A DNA stretch of 64,000 nucleotides, taken from assembly GCA_017312345.1 (NCBI GenBank), contig BLAA01000001.1, positions 2,852,001 through 2,916,000 on the forward strand. Reading direction: 5' to 3'. Positions 56,644-64,000 of this stretch are shown here, piece by piece. Below the pieces are notes generated by a model that ran no database searches, had not been told where the DNA came from, and saw only the letters and a program-made list of their open reading frames with translations. The first letter of the stretch is position 1, and the number at the start of each line of letters is the position of its first letter. A program made the translations under genes and the position numbers. The stretch is from Candidatus Denitrolinea symbiosum. GTDB lineage: Bacteria; Chloroflexota; Anaerolineae; Anaerolineales; Villigracilaceae.

Positions 56644-59511
56644 CTACCGCCATAACTTCGCCAACTCGTCGAGGGCGTTGTAATACGGCAAAATACTGGG
56701 GATGAAGTGCCGCTCGTCTCTCGCGTGCGGACCGACGCCCGACTGCCCCCACACGACTCCCTGCCCGCTCGGAGCGAACCGCGCGCTCGTGCCTGGCAGC
56801 TTCCTCCCGACTCTCGCCTCGACTCCTCCCCCCGTCCGTTTGACCGCCTCGAGCAGCGCTTTCAAGGCTGGATTTTCCGCGTCGCAGACCACGCCGTTTT
56901 CCATCACCGAGAAGCGCGCTTCCAACCCGTTCTCCGCGCAATAGGCTTCGACTAAAGAGCGGAGGCCGAGGAGGTCGTCCTGCGGGATGGAGCGGATCTC
57001 GACGCCGAGAATCCCCTCCCCCGCGGCGACGTTGTACACGCCCGTCGTGCCGACATTAATGAACGGGAACCTGGCCTGCGACTGCCAGCCGTCGGACGAT
57101 TTCAGCGTGAGGTGACTGGCAAAGATTTCGTTCAACGCCGAACGCGCCGCGATCAACTTCTCGCTCAAGTCGCCCGTCCCCGCCACGCCGCTGTGACCCT
57201 TCGCGCCGCGCGCGACCACGTCGAAGCGCATGACGCCGCGATTCTCCACGCAGACCTCGCCGAGGAGCTCGTCGCCTTTTTCGCCAGTCCGCTCGCCCGC
57301 GATCAAGAGGGACGGAGTCAAGTCCAACTCCTTCAGCGCGAACGGCGTGCCCCACGCTTCTGCTTCGCCGTTCTCTTCGTTGCCGACCAGCAACAGGGCG
57401 AGATTCGGTAAAGTCCCTCTCTCGAAGCCTGAGTCTTCCATTCTGGCTACGCGCAGAGCGTCCTTCATCCAAACCAGATATGTGGCGACGACGGTCTTCA
57501 TATCCGCAGAGCCGCGTCCCCAGAGATAATCGCCCTCGACGCGCGGGGTGAACTGGGAATCGTCGGGATCGGGTTCGACAACATCGAAATGGCCTGTAAG
57601 CAAGATTGGTGATTGGTAATTGGTAATTGGAGATTGGCCGCTGACAGGTTTGGGGAATTGTACGTAGACGGCAGGATATTTGCCGTTGAAGAATTTGACT
57701 TCGAGGCCTGCGCTGCGGAGATAGTCGTCAATCAATGAGGCGGCGCGGTGGACTTCGTCCAGCCGTTCGTTTGGGCAGGCGGTGACAGACGGGATGCGGA
57801 TCAACTGCCGCGCCAAGTCCAGGATCTCGGATGTCTTATCGGGATAGGAGATTTCGATCACGGCCTGAGTCCGCGGGAGGAACGGGATGGGCGGCTTTTG
57901 GGATGCCGCAAGGCCATCCCCTGCGCGGGCGGCTTCGCGGCCGCGTTGGATGAATTCGCCGATCTTGACCGCGTCCGCGCCGAGGGAGGGGTAATCGGAG
58001 GCGATGCGCTCCACGTCCGATTTCACCTGCGCCTCACGCTCGTAGAACAATTCTTTGAGAAGACTCAGCGGCGCTTCGTCCCCGCCGAGTTCGGCCTGCA
58101 ATCGGGCGCGGATCTTCTCGGCGGTGTTGCGTCCGCCCTCGGACATCTCGACGAGGGGATGGAGGTCATCCCACAGGTTGAGAGCCTCCGCCAGCGGTTT
58201 GACCTCGCCCAGCGTCCACTTGAGGAAGGCGCGCACGGAGACGGGTTTACCCGTCAGCGGGTTCTCGATCTCGGCGCGCAGGCCGAATTGCGCGGCGAGC
58301 CGTTCGTTGGCGCGGGCGCGGCTGATGTCCTCGCGGTCGTAGCGGAAGGAACGCGCAAAGCGCGGGTCGGCGTAGACGCGGAGGAGCAGGAGATGTTTGA
58401 GGGTCAGGTTGGCGATGTCGAGGTCGAGACTGTGGCCGCCCTCGTCGGTGCGGACTTCGACGCGTCCCATCGGGAGGTTGATGCGCGCCATCAGGTTCTG
58501 CTTCTCGATCTGCAGGGCCATCTCCTCGGGCAGAGTCGCCTCGCCGACGGCGAACAAGCCTCGGGCGTAGAGAGAAGCGAGCTGGTCGCTCGTCGTGGAG
58601 ATGATGCGTTCGACGGGTTCGGCGAACGAGCGGGCGCGGACGGGAGTCCAGTTGTTGTTCCCGAAGCGGACGCCGCGCCGCACGAGGTCGTAGGAGATTT
58701 GCAGGTAATCGTCGTAGGAGCGGTAGAGGTCGGGCAGGTCAATGGCGGAGGGATTCGGGAAGGTCAGGTTACGGATCGAGTCGAACTCGGTCAGGGCGAC
58801 GACGGCGCGTCCGTCTCGCACCTGCGCCTGCATGGGCGTGGACGCGCTGGCCGCGATGAAGAGACAGGCGAAGGCGCGCAGGAGGCGCGAAGCGGTGATG
58901 TAGAATTCGGACTTGAAGCCGTCGAGGTGACGGTCGCCGCGCTCGCTGGAGGGCAGGTGCATGAAGTCCCAGGCGAAGAGTGGGTCGGGCAGGGACAGGT
59001 TGGAGTGGATGCCCGTGGTGGCGAGGGTGTCGCCGTAGAGGTCCACGCATTTTTCGAGATAGCGGCGTTTGGCGATGGGCCATTCCCCAGGGATGGAGTC
59101 GTGACCGATGGCGGTGAGGAAGAGCAGGTTGCCGTGCCAGTAGTGCAGGCGCTCGCCGAAGTTGAGGCCAGCGCGGTGCAGCGCGTTGACGAGGGCGGCT
59201 TCCATCAGGCGCGTTTCGTAGATGGCGCCGCGCGGACTGTAGTAGGGACGCGTCGCCCATTCGATCATCCAGTGGAAGACTTCGAGCTGGCTGAACTGCG
59301 CCTGCCAGGCGGGGATGCACTCGGCGCGCAGGTAGTCCACGAAGGACTGCTGGCTGGGTCCCGCGCCGACGGTGAGCAGCGGACGCAGGTCGGCGTTGAG
59401 GAGGTTCCATTCCTGCTCAAAGCCGTTGAGTCCGCCAGAAGGCTTTTCTTTGACGGCTTGTTCGACGGCCAATAAATATTTATCTGCAAATTGCGATGGA
59501 TTAAAAGACAT
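56644..59511 (-). CDS. Fusion: glutamate-cysteine-ligase-like (GCS2) domain plus M20 metallopeptidase
   Basis: A single 955-residue protein. Residues about 1-545 resemble GCS2-type carboxylate-amine ligases: HYWHGNLLFLTAIGHDS, then HSNLSLPDPLFAWDFMHLPSS and EFYITASRLLRAF. Residues about 565-955 form an M20 peptidase with zinc ligands in LLTGHFDVVEPD, GRGSADMK, NEENGEAEAWG and GPHARDERH. The two could make and trim gamma-glutamyl or related amides, but this is inference. A dispersed repeat is read in frame as SGQSPITNYQSP just before the GHFD motif. The first ~15 codons are AT-rich, like the upstream restriction gene 6 nt away. The rest is GC-rich. Confidence 0.85.
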   Translation of the reverse strand: MSFNPSQFADKYLLAVEQAVKEKPSGGLNGFEQEWNLLNADLRPLLTVGAGPSQQSFVDYLRAECIPAWQAQFSQLEVFHWMIEWATRPYYSPRGAIYETRLMEAALVNALHRAGLNFGERLHYWHGNLLFLTAIGHDSIPGEWPIAKRRYLEKCVDLYGDTLATTGIHSNLSLPDPLFAWDFMHLPSSERGDRHLDGFKSEFYITASRLLRAFACLFIAASASTPMQAQVRDGRAVVALTEFDSIRNLTFPNPSAIDLPDLYRSYDDYLQISYDLVRRGVRFGNNNWTPVRARSFAEPVERIISTTSDQLASLYARGLFAVGEATLPEEMALQIEKQNLMARINLPMGRVEVRTDEGGHSLDLDIANLTLKHLLLLRVYADPRFARSFRYDREDISRARANERLAAQFGLRAEIENPLTGKPVSVRAFLKWTLGEVKPLAEALNLWDDLHPLVEMSEGGRNTAEKIRARLQAELGGDEAPLSLLKELFYEREAQVKSDVERIASDYPSLGADAVKIGEFIQRGREAARAGDGLAASQKPPIPFLPRTQAVIEISYPDKTSEILDLARQLIRIPSVTACPNERLDEVHRAASLIDDYLRSAGLEVKFFNGKYPAVYVQFPKPVSGQSPITNYQSPILLTGHFDVVEPDPDDSQFTPRVEGDYLWGRGSADMKTVVATYLVWMKDALRVARMEDSGFERGTLPNLALLLVGNEENGEAEAWGTPFALKELDLTPSLLIAGERTGEKGDELLGEVCVENRGVMRFDVVARGAKGHSGVAGTGDLSEKLIAARSALNEIFASHLTLKSSDGWQSQARFPFINVGTTGVYNVAAGEGILGVEIRSIPQDDLLGLRSLVEAYCAENGLEARFSVMENGVVCDAENPALKALLEAVKRTGGGVEARVGRKLPGTSARFAPSGQGVVWGQSGVGPHARDERHFIPSILPYYNALDELAKLWR
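57603..57640. repeat. ATTGGTAATTGG repeat inside the GCS2-M20 coding sequence
   Basis: Repeated GATTGG/TAATTGG words form a low-complexity element of a kind normally found between genes. It is translated in frame on the minus strand and adds about 12 residues before the M20 zinc-binding His. Confidence 0.8.
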
Positions 59512-59517
59512 GCTTAT

Positions 59518-60330
59518 CTATTTTGCATCGTCATCGTCAAAGACAGGTCGCGGATCAAACAGAGTTGGCGAGTCGCCAACGATAAAAATATCCTTGAGTT
59601 CGTTGGTATTCAAAAACTCTAATGCTTCGTCAATAGTGTTGAATTTGTATTCACTGACCTCCCCTAAATTAGAGCGAAATTCCAATATCACAGTTTCAAC
59701 TTGACGCTCCGTTGTGTCATCTAAAATGGATAACACCAGATTGATCAAATCATCCTTGATGGTATTTACCATCTCGACGCCAATTTGCGCTTTTTTACTG
59801 TTCGACAAGGCGTTGAAAGTTTTCCACGCAATAGCAGATTTCTGTCTATCTTTCTCGTCCCAGCGAAAATCAACGCCAAACCCATCCAAAATCTCACAGA
59901 TTCGGTCAAATGGAATCACAAAAAAATTGATATGACTGCTTTTCATCATCGCAAGAGATGACGAGCTCCAACTTCCCGCAAGAACGGCAATGGAACTTCG
60001 AATACTACCATAATGCCGTCGAATGGCAGGGTGGGCGCTACAAACCCAACTTGCCTTGTCTCGATTGTGTTTTTTATATCGAATATATTTCCATTCAAAC
60101 AATATTAATGGCTGTGTCTGTTGATTCACAAGTACCGCGTCAATATTGTAGTCATTGCCAAAATTATCAAAAAGCAATAATCGTTTCCTGCCTTTGACTG
60201 GACTTGTACTGAGAAAATGATAGCCGCGCTCATTCGCTAATACCTCTATCAATTCATTAAGCGCGTCCTGCATTTCTGAGCCAATGGCTTCACCAATAGC
60301 GCTACCGTAATGTGCGATTCTGTCAGCCAT
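59518..60330 (-). CDS. Type II restriction endonuclease (PD-(D/E)XK)
   Basis: A 270-residue putative restriction enzyme. A PD-(D/E)XK core is visible at about residues 58-85: NDYNIDAVL, 14 residues, then LFEWKYI, giving Asp, Glu and Lys. It starts 1 nt after the methyltransferase stop on the same strand, the classic paired arrangement. AT-rich composition matches the methyltransferase and contrasts with the surrounding genome, which suggests acquisition as a module. The recognition sequence is unknown. Confidence 0.75.
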   Translation of the reverse strand: MADRIAHYGSAIGEAIGSEMQDALNELIEVLANERGYHFLSTSPVKGRKRLLLFDNFGNDYNIDAVLVNQQTQPLILFEWKYIRYKKHNRDKASWVCSAHPAIRRHYGSIRSSIAVLAGSWSSSSLAMMKSSHINFFVIPFDRICEILDGFGVDFRWDEKDRQKSAIAWKTFNALSNSKKAQIGVEMVNTIKDDLINLVLSILDDTTERQVETVILEFRSNLGEVSEYKFNTIDEALEFLNTNELKDIFIVGDSPTLFDPRPVFDDDDAK

Positions 60331-60331
60331 A

Positions 60332-61678
60332 TTATCCTTTCACTAATGTGACAATTGATTCACGCAGTTTTATATCGTGCCGTTGTGGGTTTTCTTTCCA
60401 TTTGTCGCCGCGTGTTCGCAGGACGTCAATTTTGTAGTCAGAAAAGCCCGCTCCCAAGCCCAATCTTCCAATCAAGTCGTCAGTTGGAATATGAACACCG
60501 TAGGGAGCCGAGTCGCCAAGAACAAACACCGCAACTGTATTGTTCTTGAGAACACGATAGACTTCTGAAATTATCAAAAACATATCGTTGAAATAGCCCG
60601 ACACAAGATGATCATAACTCTTTTTGCCGCCGCGCGTTAATCGCCTTTCGCCAAGTTGCAATACTGCGCTTTTCAAAAAATCATAAACTTCGGGGCTGGC
60701 GCTCTTCAGATCTTCAGATAATACATATTTAGGATTATCTCTGGCGATTTGTGTAGTCGCGGAGGTGATTAACTTTGTACGAATATTTTCAGAAATATCG
60801 CCCCAATTTTTCGCTTCGCCCCAGAAATACAGCTCCAGCCGCGTTCGGTCAGCATAATCAAAATTATTCAAGTAAGGCGGTGAAGTAAATACATGATCAA
60901 TACTGGCGCTTGGAATTAATTTCTGCGTAAAGCGAGAATCCGCGTTGAGTATTTGGTGAGAAGATGCCTTAAAATTTGGATGAGCCTCTTCAATCATCAC
61001 TTCAATGTCAGACACCATTTTACCAATTTGACGCGTAAATTCGGCCCAAGCATTTTTGTTCAAAGAAGTTGTCTTTTGCTTCTTTGGCGCAATATAAGGC
61101 CAGCCAGTAGCAGCAGTTGAAACTTGGCGCAAAATGCTAGTAAGGCCAACAAAAAATAAGTCCACCAATTCTTCGGAATATCCGCCATCCTGAATCGAAT
61201 TGCGAATAAATAACAAATCCAATAGCATATTTGATTCGTAGCACTTTAACACTAATTCTGGAAACTCGTCGCCAAGGTGGTCGGAAACATTACGACCATT
61301 GAAATGCCCTTTTCTTCGCTTTACCTGCCCCTCAATTCTTTTCAACGCGCTCATTACTTCGTCTCGATCAATCTCCCAATTCATCTTTGCTCTGGCGATT
61401 CTAAAAACAAAAGGATGCGCCTCAATCCCATAAGAATTAATAGCTAGTTTTTTGGCAACTAAATTGGTAGTACCAGAACCCATGAAAGGATCGTAAACTG
61501 TTGCGCCTTCCAAAATTCCATTTGTTTTAATACTTGACTCGACGGCTTTGTAAGAAAAACCAGCGGGATATGTAAACCAATTATGAATTGGCGCGCGCAA
61601 ACTATCTTTGAATGTTCCCCACTCCTGAGTATCAATTGGCCTCTCAATTTCGATTTCAAGTATAGATTGTTTAGCCAT
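60332..61678 (-). CDS. DNA methyltransferase (SPPY type, N4-cytosine or N6-adenine)
   Basis: A 448-residue DNA methyltransferase. SAM-binding motif I is DPFMGSGTTN near residue 63 and the catalytic motif is TSPPYLNNFDY near 268, so motif I precedes motif IV. SPPY is frequent in N4-cytosine enzymes. The region between holds the target-recognition part. ATG 61678 is used rather than TTG 61687. AAGGA lies 12 nt upstream. It pairs with the PD-(D/E)XK gene downstream to form a type II restriction-modification system. Confidence 0.88.
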   Translation of the reverse strand: MAKQSILEIEIERPIDTQEWGTFKDSLRAPIHNWFTYPAGFSYKAVESSIKTNGILEGATVYDPFMGSGTTNLVAKKLAINSYGIEAHPFVFRIARAKMNWEIDRDEVMSALKRIEGQVKRRKGHFNGRNVSDHLGDEFPELVLKCYESNMLLDLLFIRNSIQDGGYSEELVDLFFVGLTSILRQVSTAATGWPYIAPKKQKTTSLNKNAWAEFTRQIGKMVSDIEVMIEEAHPNFKASSHQILNADSRFTQKLIPSASIDHVFTSPPYLNNFDYADRTRLELYFWGEAKNWGDISENIRTKLITSATTQIARDNPKYVLSEDLKSASPEVYDFLKSAVLQLGERRLTRGGKKSYDHLVSGYFNDMFLIISEVYRVLKNNTVAVFVLGDSAPYGVHIPTDDLIGRLGLGAGFSDYKIDVLRTRGDKWKENPQRHDIKLRESIVTLVKG

Positions 61679-61745
61679 TATTACCAAAATCCTTCTTTTT
61701 GAGCGTCATGTGCTAGAATTATCTTTAACCGTTAGGTATTTTACC

Positions 61746-61946
61746 TTGAAAACAACCTCATTTTTCGCCAATCAAACAAAAAACTATCCTGAAATTTGCC
61801 AAATGTTTGAGCAAAAATATAGGATGACTTCCGACGAATTTCTGCTCAAATTTGAATCTGGCGAGTTGGGGGATTCACAAGATTTTTTCGACTGGTTTGC
61901 GGCGAAACGTGCGCTTGATTTGAAACAAACAAACCAAGACGAATAG
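61746..61946 (+). CDS. Small antitoxin-like protein
   Basis: A small charged protein of about 66 residues. Its core FEQKYRMTSDEFLLKFESGELGDSQDFFDWFAA resembles short antitoxin-like proteins with the M-S-x-x-E-F...G-E-L-G-D...D-F-F-x-W pattern. The start is uncertain: GTG 61710, TTG 61746 or ATG 61803. A TGCTAGAAT extended -10 (61711-61719) argues for a start after it. It is divergent from the methyltransferase and equally AT-rich, so it belongs to the restriction island. No toxin gene adjoins it. Confidence 0.5.
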   Translation: MKTTSFFANQTKNYPEICQMFEQKYRMTSDEFLLKFESGELGDSQDFFDWFAAKRALDLKQTNQDE

Positions 61947-61948
61947 TT

Positions 61949-63250
61949 TTATCCTTTCAACCCCTCCAACCCCTCCACCAACCTCCCAAACGCGCCCACC
62001 GTCCGCTCGACGGGCGTGGCGTACGAGAAGCGGATCCAATCGCCGCCAAAGGGAGAGAAGAACGCGCCAGGGACGATGGCGATGCCGTGGCTTTCGGCGA
62101 GATATTGTCCGAGCGGCTCGCTGTCCGCCCAGCCTTTTACACGCAGGAATTCGCCGACGTTGACGAAGGCATAATAGCCTTTGCCGATGATGTGCTGGAG
62201 TCCGCTTTCGGACAGGAGTTTTTTCAACACGACGCGGCTGGCGTTGGTCGGCTCGACGACGCCCCGCGCGGCTTCGGCGAATCCCATCTCGTAAGCGGCC
62301 ATCGCCACAGCCAGCGAATAGAACGACGGCATGACGGTGTGCGAGGCCCGCGCCGTGACGAACTTGACCACGCTCTCGTCCGCCAGCAGGTGGCAGTTGC
62401 GGACGTTCGACGCGCCCAGCGACTTCGTGATCCCGTCCAGGAACATGATCCGTTTGCGCTCCTCGGACGTGAAGAATTTCAGGAAAGAATTCAAGTCCAT
62501 CGGCGACTCGTCGGTCACATAGTGGTACATCCAATCGAACAGGACGAAGGCGACTCCCGCTTCGAGCGCGGACTTGGCGAGCGAGACCTGCTTCTCGACG
62601 GCGACGGTCGAGCCAGTGGGATTATCGGGATTGGTGACGACCAGGCCCGCGACCTTCCGCCCCCTCGCCTCGGCAAACTGGACGCTGGCGCGGATCGCGT
62701 CTTCGGAATACGCCCAACCCTGCGCGGGGTCGCCAGGCGTCCACAATACGTTTGCGCCGACGCCGTACGGCCCCCAGTTGTACGAGATCCACGGGACACG
62801 CGAGACCATCACCGCGTCGCCCGTCCGCCCGTAGCCCAACGCAAGCATGGCTTGGTACGCCTTGACGAGCGCGTCGCGTCCGCCCGCGGTCCCCAGCACG
62901 TTGACAGGCCCCCATCCCGACGAAGGATCCAACTTCCAATACTGCTCGACGACAGACTTCCGATACGCGTCCGCGCCGAAGGGCATGTCGTACGCCGTCC
63001 CGCGCTCGATCTGAAGCCGCGCGGCGCGCTCCAGGATCGCCTTCGGGACGCCTGGCAGCGACGCGCCGCCGTCGCCCTGCGAAGCGTCGAAGATCGGCGC
63101 GCCTGGATTCCTCTCCGCATAGATCTTCAACGACTTGTTGATCAGGAACATGCGCGAAGGCGGGATGTCCGTCATCTCGCGCAAATGTCCGCTGACGGGG
63201 ACGAGATTCTTCTCGTCAACCGCGAAAACGGGAGTGGCGTTGGAAATCAT
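61949..63250 (-). CDS. PLP-dependent aminotransferase (class I/II)
   Basis: A 433-residue fold-type I aminotransferase. It shows TAGGRDALVKAYQAML, TNPDNPTGS (cofactor-binding Asn/Pro turn), FDWMYHY for the Asp/Tyr pair, and DGITKSLGASNVR holding the PLP lysine. The C-terminal Arg for substrate carboxylate is in WIRFSYA. ATG 63250 is preferred, since upstream codons fall in a palindrome. The substrate is unknown. The stop abuts the small antitoxin-like gene end at 61946, convergent. Confidence 0.88.
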   Translation of the reverse strand: MISNATPVFAVDEKNLVPVSGHLREMTDIPPSRMFLINKSLKIYAERNPGAPIFDASQGDGGASLPGVPKAILERAARLQIERGTAYDMPFGADAYRKSVVEQYWKLDPSSGWGPVNVLGTAGGRDALVKAYQAMLALGYGRTGDAVMVSRVPWISYNWGPYGVGANVLWTPGDPAQGWAYSEDAIRASVQFAEARGRKVAGLVVTNPDNPTGSTVAVEKQVSLAKSALEAGVAFVLFDWMYHYVTDESPMDLNSFLKFFTSEERKRIMFLDGITKSLGASNVRNCHLLADESVVKFVTARASHTVMPSFYSLAVAMAAYEMGFAEAARGVVEPTNASRVVLKKLLSESGLQHIIGKGYYAFVNVGEFLRVKGWADSEPLGQYLAESHGIAIVPGAFFSPFGGDWIRFSYATPVERTVGAFGRLVEGLEGLKG

Positions 63251-63265
63251 GGTGTTATCCTTTCC

Positions 63266-63302
63266 CCCTCCCCCATTTTCGCACTTTGAAAATGGGGGAG
63301 GG
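63266..63302. repeat. Perfect 15-bp hairpin upstream of the aminotransferase
   Basis: CCCTCCCCCATTTTC (63266-63280) and GAAAATGGGGGAGGG (63288-63302) form perfect arms around a 7-nt loop, 15 bp before the aminotransferase start. It is akin to the CCCTCACCC-type repeats in the nar region. Confidence 0.75.
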
Positions 63303-63320
63303 CCGGGGAGGGGGTACAAA

Positions 63321-63344
63321 AACGCCCCGACAATTCGGGGCGTT
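63321..63344 (-). terminator. Intrinsic terminator (minus strand)
   Basis: AACGCCCCGA and TCGGGGCGTT form a perfect 10-bp stem with a 4-nt loop. On the minus strand the stem runs into a TTTTT tract. It would end the tiny transcript from 63452 before the aminotransferase. Confidence 0.85.
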
Positions 63345-63355
63345 GGTCGGATGGA

Positions 63356-63451
63356 TTAAGCCTGCTCCTGCTTGAAAAAGCGCCAACGTCCCTGCCCGCG
63401 ATCGGCGAGGGGATTATTGTCGTTGGCGTTGACGGTCAACTGGCTGAACAT
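63356..63451 (-). CDS. Tiny leaderless ORF (31 aa) or small RNA gene
   Basis: A 31-codon frame: MFSQLTVNANDNNPLADR, then GQGRWRFFKQEQA. It starts where transcription should begin from the strong promoter at 63460-63488 and stops 12 nt before a perfect intrinsic terminator. The unit would give an RNA of about 130 nt. It has no SD, consistent with leaderless translation. I do not recognise the peptide. It could equally be a non-coding RNA in which the frame is fortuitous. Confidence 0.45.
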   Translation of the reverse strand: MFSQLTVNANDNNPLADRGQGRWRFFKQEQA

Positions 63452-63459
63452 TGGGCGCA

Positions 63460-63488
63460 AGGATACCACCGCGAGAAAGGCGCGTCAA
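63460..63488 (-). promoter_or_regulatory. Sigma-70-like promoter for the tiny unit
   Basis: On the minus strand, TTGACG (63488-63483), a 17-nt spacer and TATCCT (63465-63460) precede the ATG at 63451 by 8 nt. It is the best -35/-10 pair seen in the window. Confidence 0.65.
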
Positions 63489-63529
63489 GAAATTCCGAGA
63501 GAAGGAGCATGGCTAGCAAAGTCTGAGGA

Positions 63530-63720
63530 TTTTCATCGCGAATGCCGCGAATTTGCGAATGACGCGAAAAAGCCCAAGAAAATTCGCGAAATTCGCCCAT
63601 TCGCGCTATTCGCGTTCCATTTCGGCTAACTTGTCAAGCGATTTTGCTACTGCCATAGAGAGAAGGAGCGGGTGATTGCCGTGCTCAATTGAACCGCGAA
63701 GCCCGCGAAGGCCGCGAAGA
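63530..63720. repeat. CGCGAAT/ATTCGCG and CCGCGAAG repeat cluster
   Basis: This occupies much of the gene-free stretch 63489-63767. At 63530-63620, many direct and inverted copies of ATTCGCG/CGCGAAT occur. At 63692-63720, CCGCGAAG units recur. No convincing frame was found here. Confidence 0.7.
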
Positions 63721-63767
63721 AACCCTATTATGCTTCGCGCTCGTTGCGGCAAATTTTGACGGCACGG

Positions 63768-64000
63768 CTAAATCCCGTCGAACAGGTCGCCGAGGCGTTT
63801 GAAATTCCCGTCCACGGGCGGCCATGCGCGCATATAATCCTCGTGCTCGCCGAAGACGCGCGTCACAAAGCCCATCAGCCCGCGCCGCATCTGTCCCCCG
63901 CCCTGCGACGAGTGGCAGGCTCCCGCCTCCTGCTTGATCTCCGCGACCGAGCGGATGTCCAACCGCACATGGACGGGGAAGTCCACGTCTGCCAATTCCT
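63768..64000 (-). CDS. PIG-L-family deacetylase, C-terminal part (5' end beyond window)
   Basis: The last 77 codons of a gene entering from the right edge on the minus strand. The product end reads RLDIRSVAEIKQEAGACHSSQGG and later FGEHEDYMRAWPP. This is the pattern of the C-terminal strand and helix of PIG-L/MshB/LmbE-type N-acetylglucosaminyl deacetylases (R-x-D-I-R...K...A...C-H-x-S-Q). The catalytic metal-binding part is not in the window. The frame remains open to base 64000. Substrate unknown. Confidence 0.7.
   Translation of the reverse strand, partial: ELADVDFPVHVRLDIRSVAEIKQEAGACHSSQGGGQMRRGLMGFVTRVFGEHEDYMRAWPPVDGNFKRLGDLFDGI

Noticed and set aside
57748..59475. Long plus-strand open frame of about 575 codons opposite the GCS2-M20 gene
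   Set aside because: Its product is low-complexity, Gly/Val/Glu/Arg-rich and without domains. The minus-strand frame has clear enzyme motifs. It is a GC-rich shadow frame.
63530..63720. Short repeated words as a CRISPR-like or origin-like element
   Set aside because: The words are short, irregular and in both orientations, which matches dispersed intergenic repeats. No DnaA-box cluster or dnaA/dnaN neighbour was seen.

Overview
The window is a GC-rich bacterial chromosome segment. It most likely comes from a member of the Chloroflexota (Anaerolineae-like) living in a nitrogen-cycling, low-oxygen habitat. The basis is gene content and style rather than a marker gene: cytoplasmic-type Nar operons, a Thermus-like diheme cytochrome c upstream of narG, many lipoproteins with Thr/Pro-rich linkers, giant ATPase/TPR regulators, FG-GAP and propeller surface proteins, and spacers filled with several dispersed repeat families. 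No rRNA, tRNA, CRISPR array, transposase or integrase was seen.

Region 1 (1-21.3 kb) is the respiratory nitrate region. A first operon narG(5'-truncated)-narH-narJ-narI is followed by a TDT/SLAC1-type anion channel. A second operon runs receiver-like protein, diheme cytochrome c, narG, narH, narJ, narI, FmdE-like Zn-ribbon protein, then a frameshifted hemerythrin. Between them, on the minus strand, lie an NnrS-like membrane protein, two paralogous 4-TM proteins resembling pieces of haem-copper oxidase/NnrS, and a multi-PAS/GAF/HD-GYP c-di-GMP phosphodiesterase. Together these look like a nitrate (or nitrite) redox module with sensing of NO, oxygen or redox state. moaC, for molybdenum-cofactor synthesis, sits at 43.5 kb.

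Region 2 (21.4-27.9 kb) is a run of secreted lipoproteins (a LysM/Ig-like protein, an Ig-like protein, and a GH5-like glycosidase with an F5/8C module) with one small membrane protein. Region 3 (27.9-37.9 kb) holds two giant signal ATPase/TPR regulators (a class III cyclase type and a SARP type). Between them are two VOC proteins, a methyltransferase remnant, and an AT-rich minus-strand gene flanked by integron attC-like motifs. Region 4 (38-42.5 kb) encodes two secreted repeat proteins, a seven-unit propeller and an FG-GAP protein, that share a near-identical C-terminal domain.

Region 5 (42.7-56.6 kb) is mostly housekeeping and signalling: scpA, moaC, a phosphoesterase lipoprotein, an adenosine-specific kinase family protein, two alpha/beta hydrolases, a solute-binding lipoprotein overlapping a HAMP-GGDEF cyclase and then a CoA-transferase beta subunit, a HAD hydrolase, rarA and a histidine phosphatase. 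Region 6 (56.6-64 kb) carries an unusual fusion of a glutamate-cysteine-ligase-like domain with an M20 peptidase. It lies directly downstream of an AT-rich restriction-modification island. An aminotransferase, a tiny leaderless ORF or small RNA with its own promoter and terminator, and the end of a PIG-L deacetylase gene complete the window.

The items most worth following up are the GCS2-M20 fusion (with a dispersed repeat captured inside its coding sequence), the binding-protein/GGDEF pair, the attC-flanked cassette-like gene, the tandem mini-NnrS proteins, and the tiny transcription unit at 63.3-63.5 kb.
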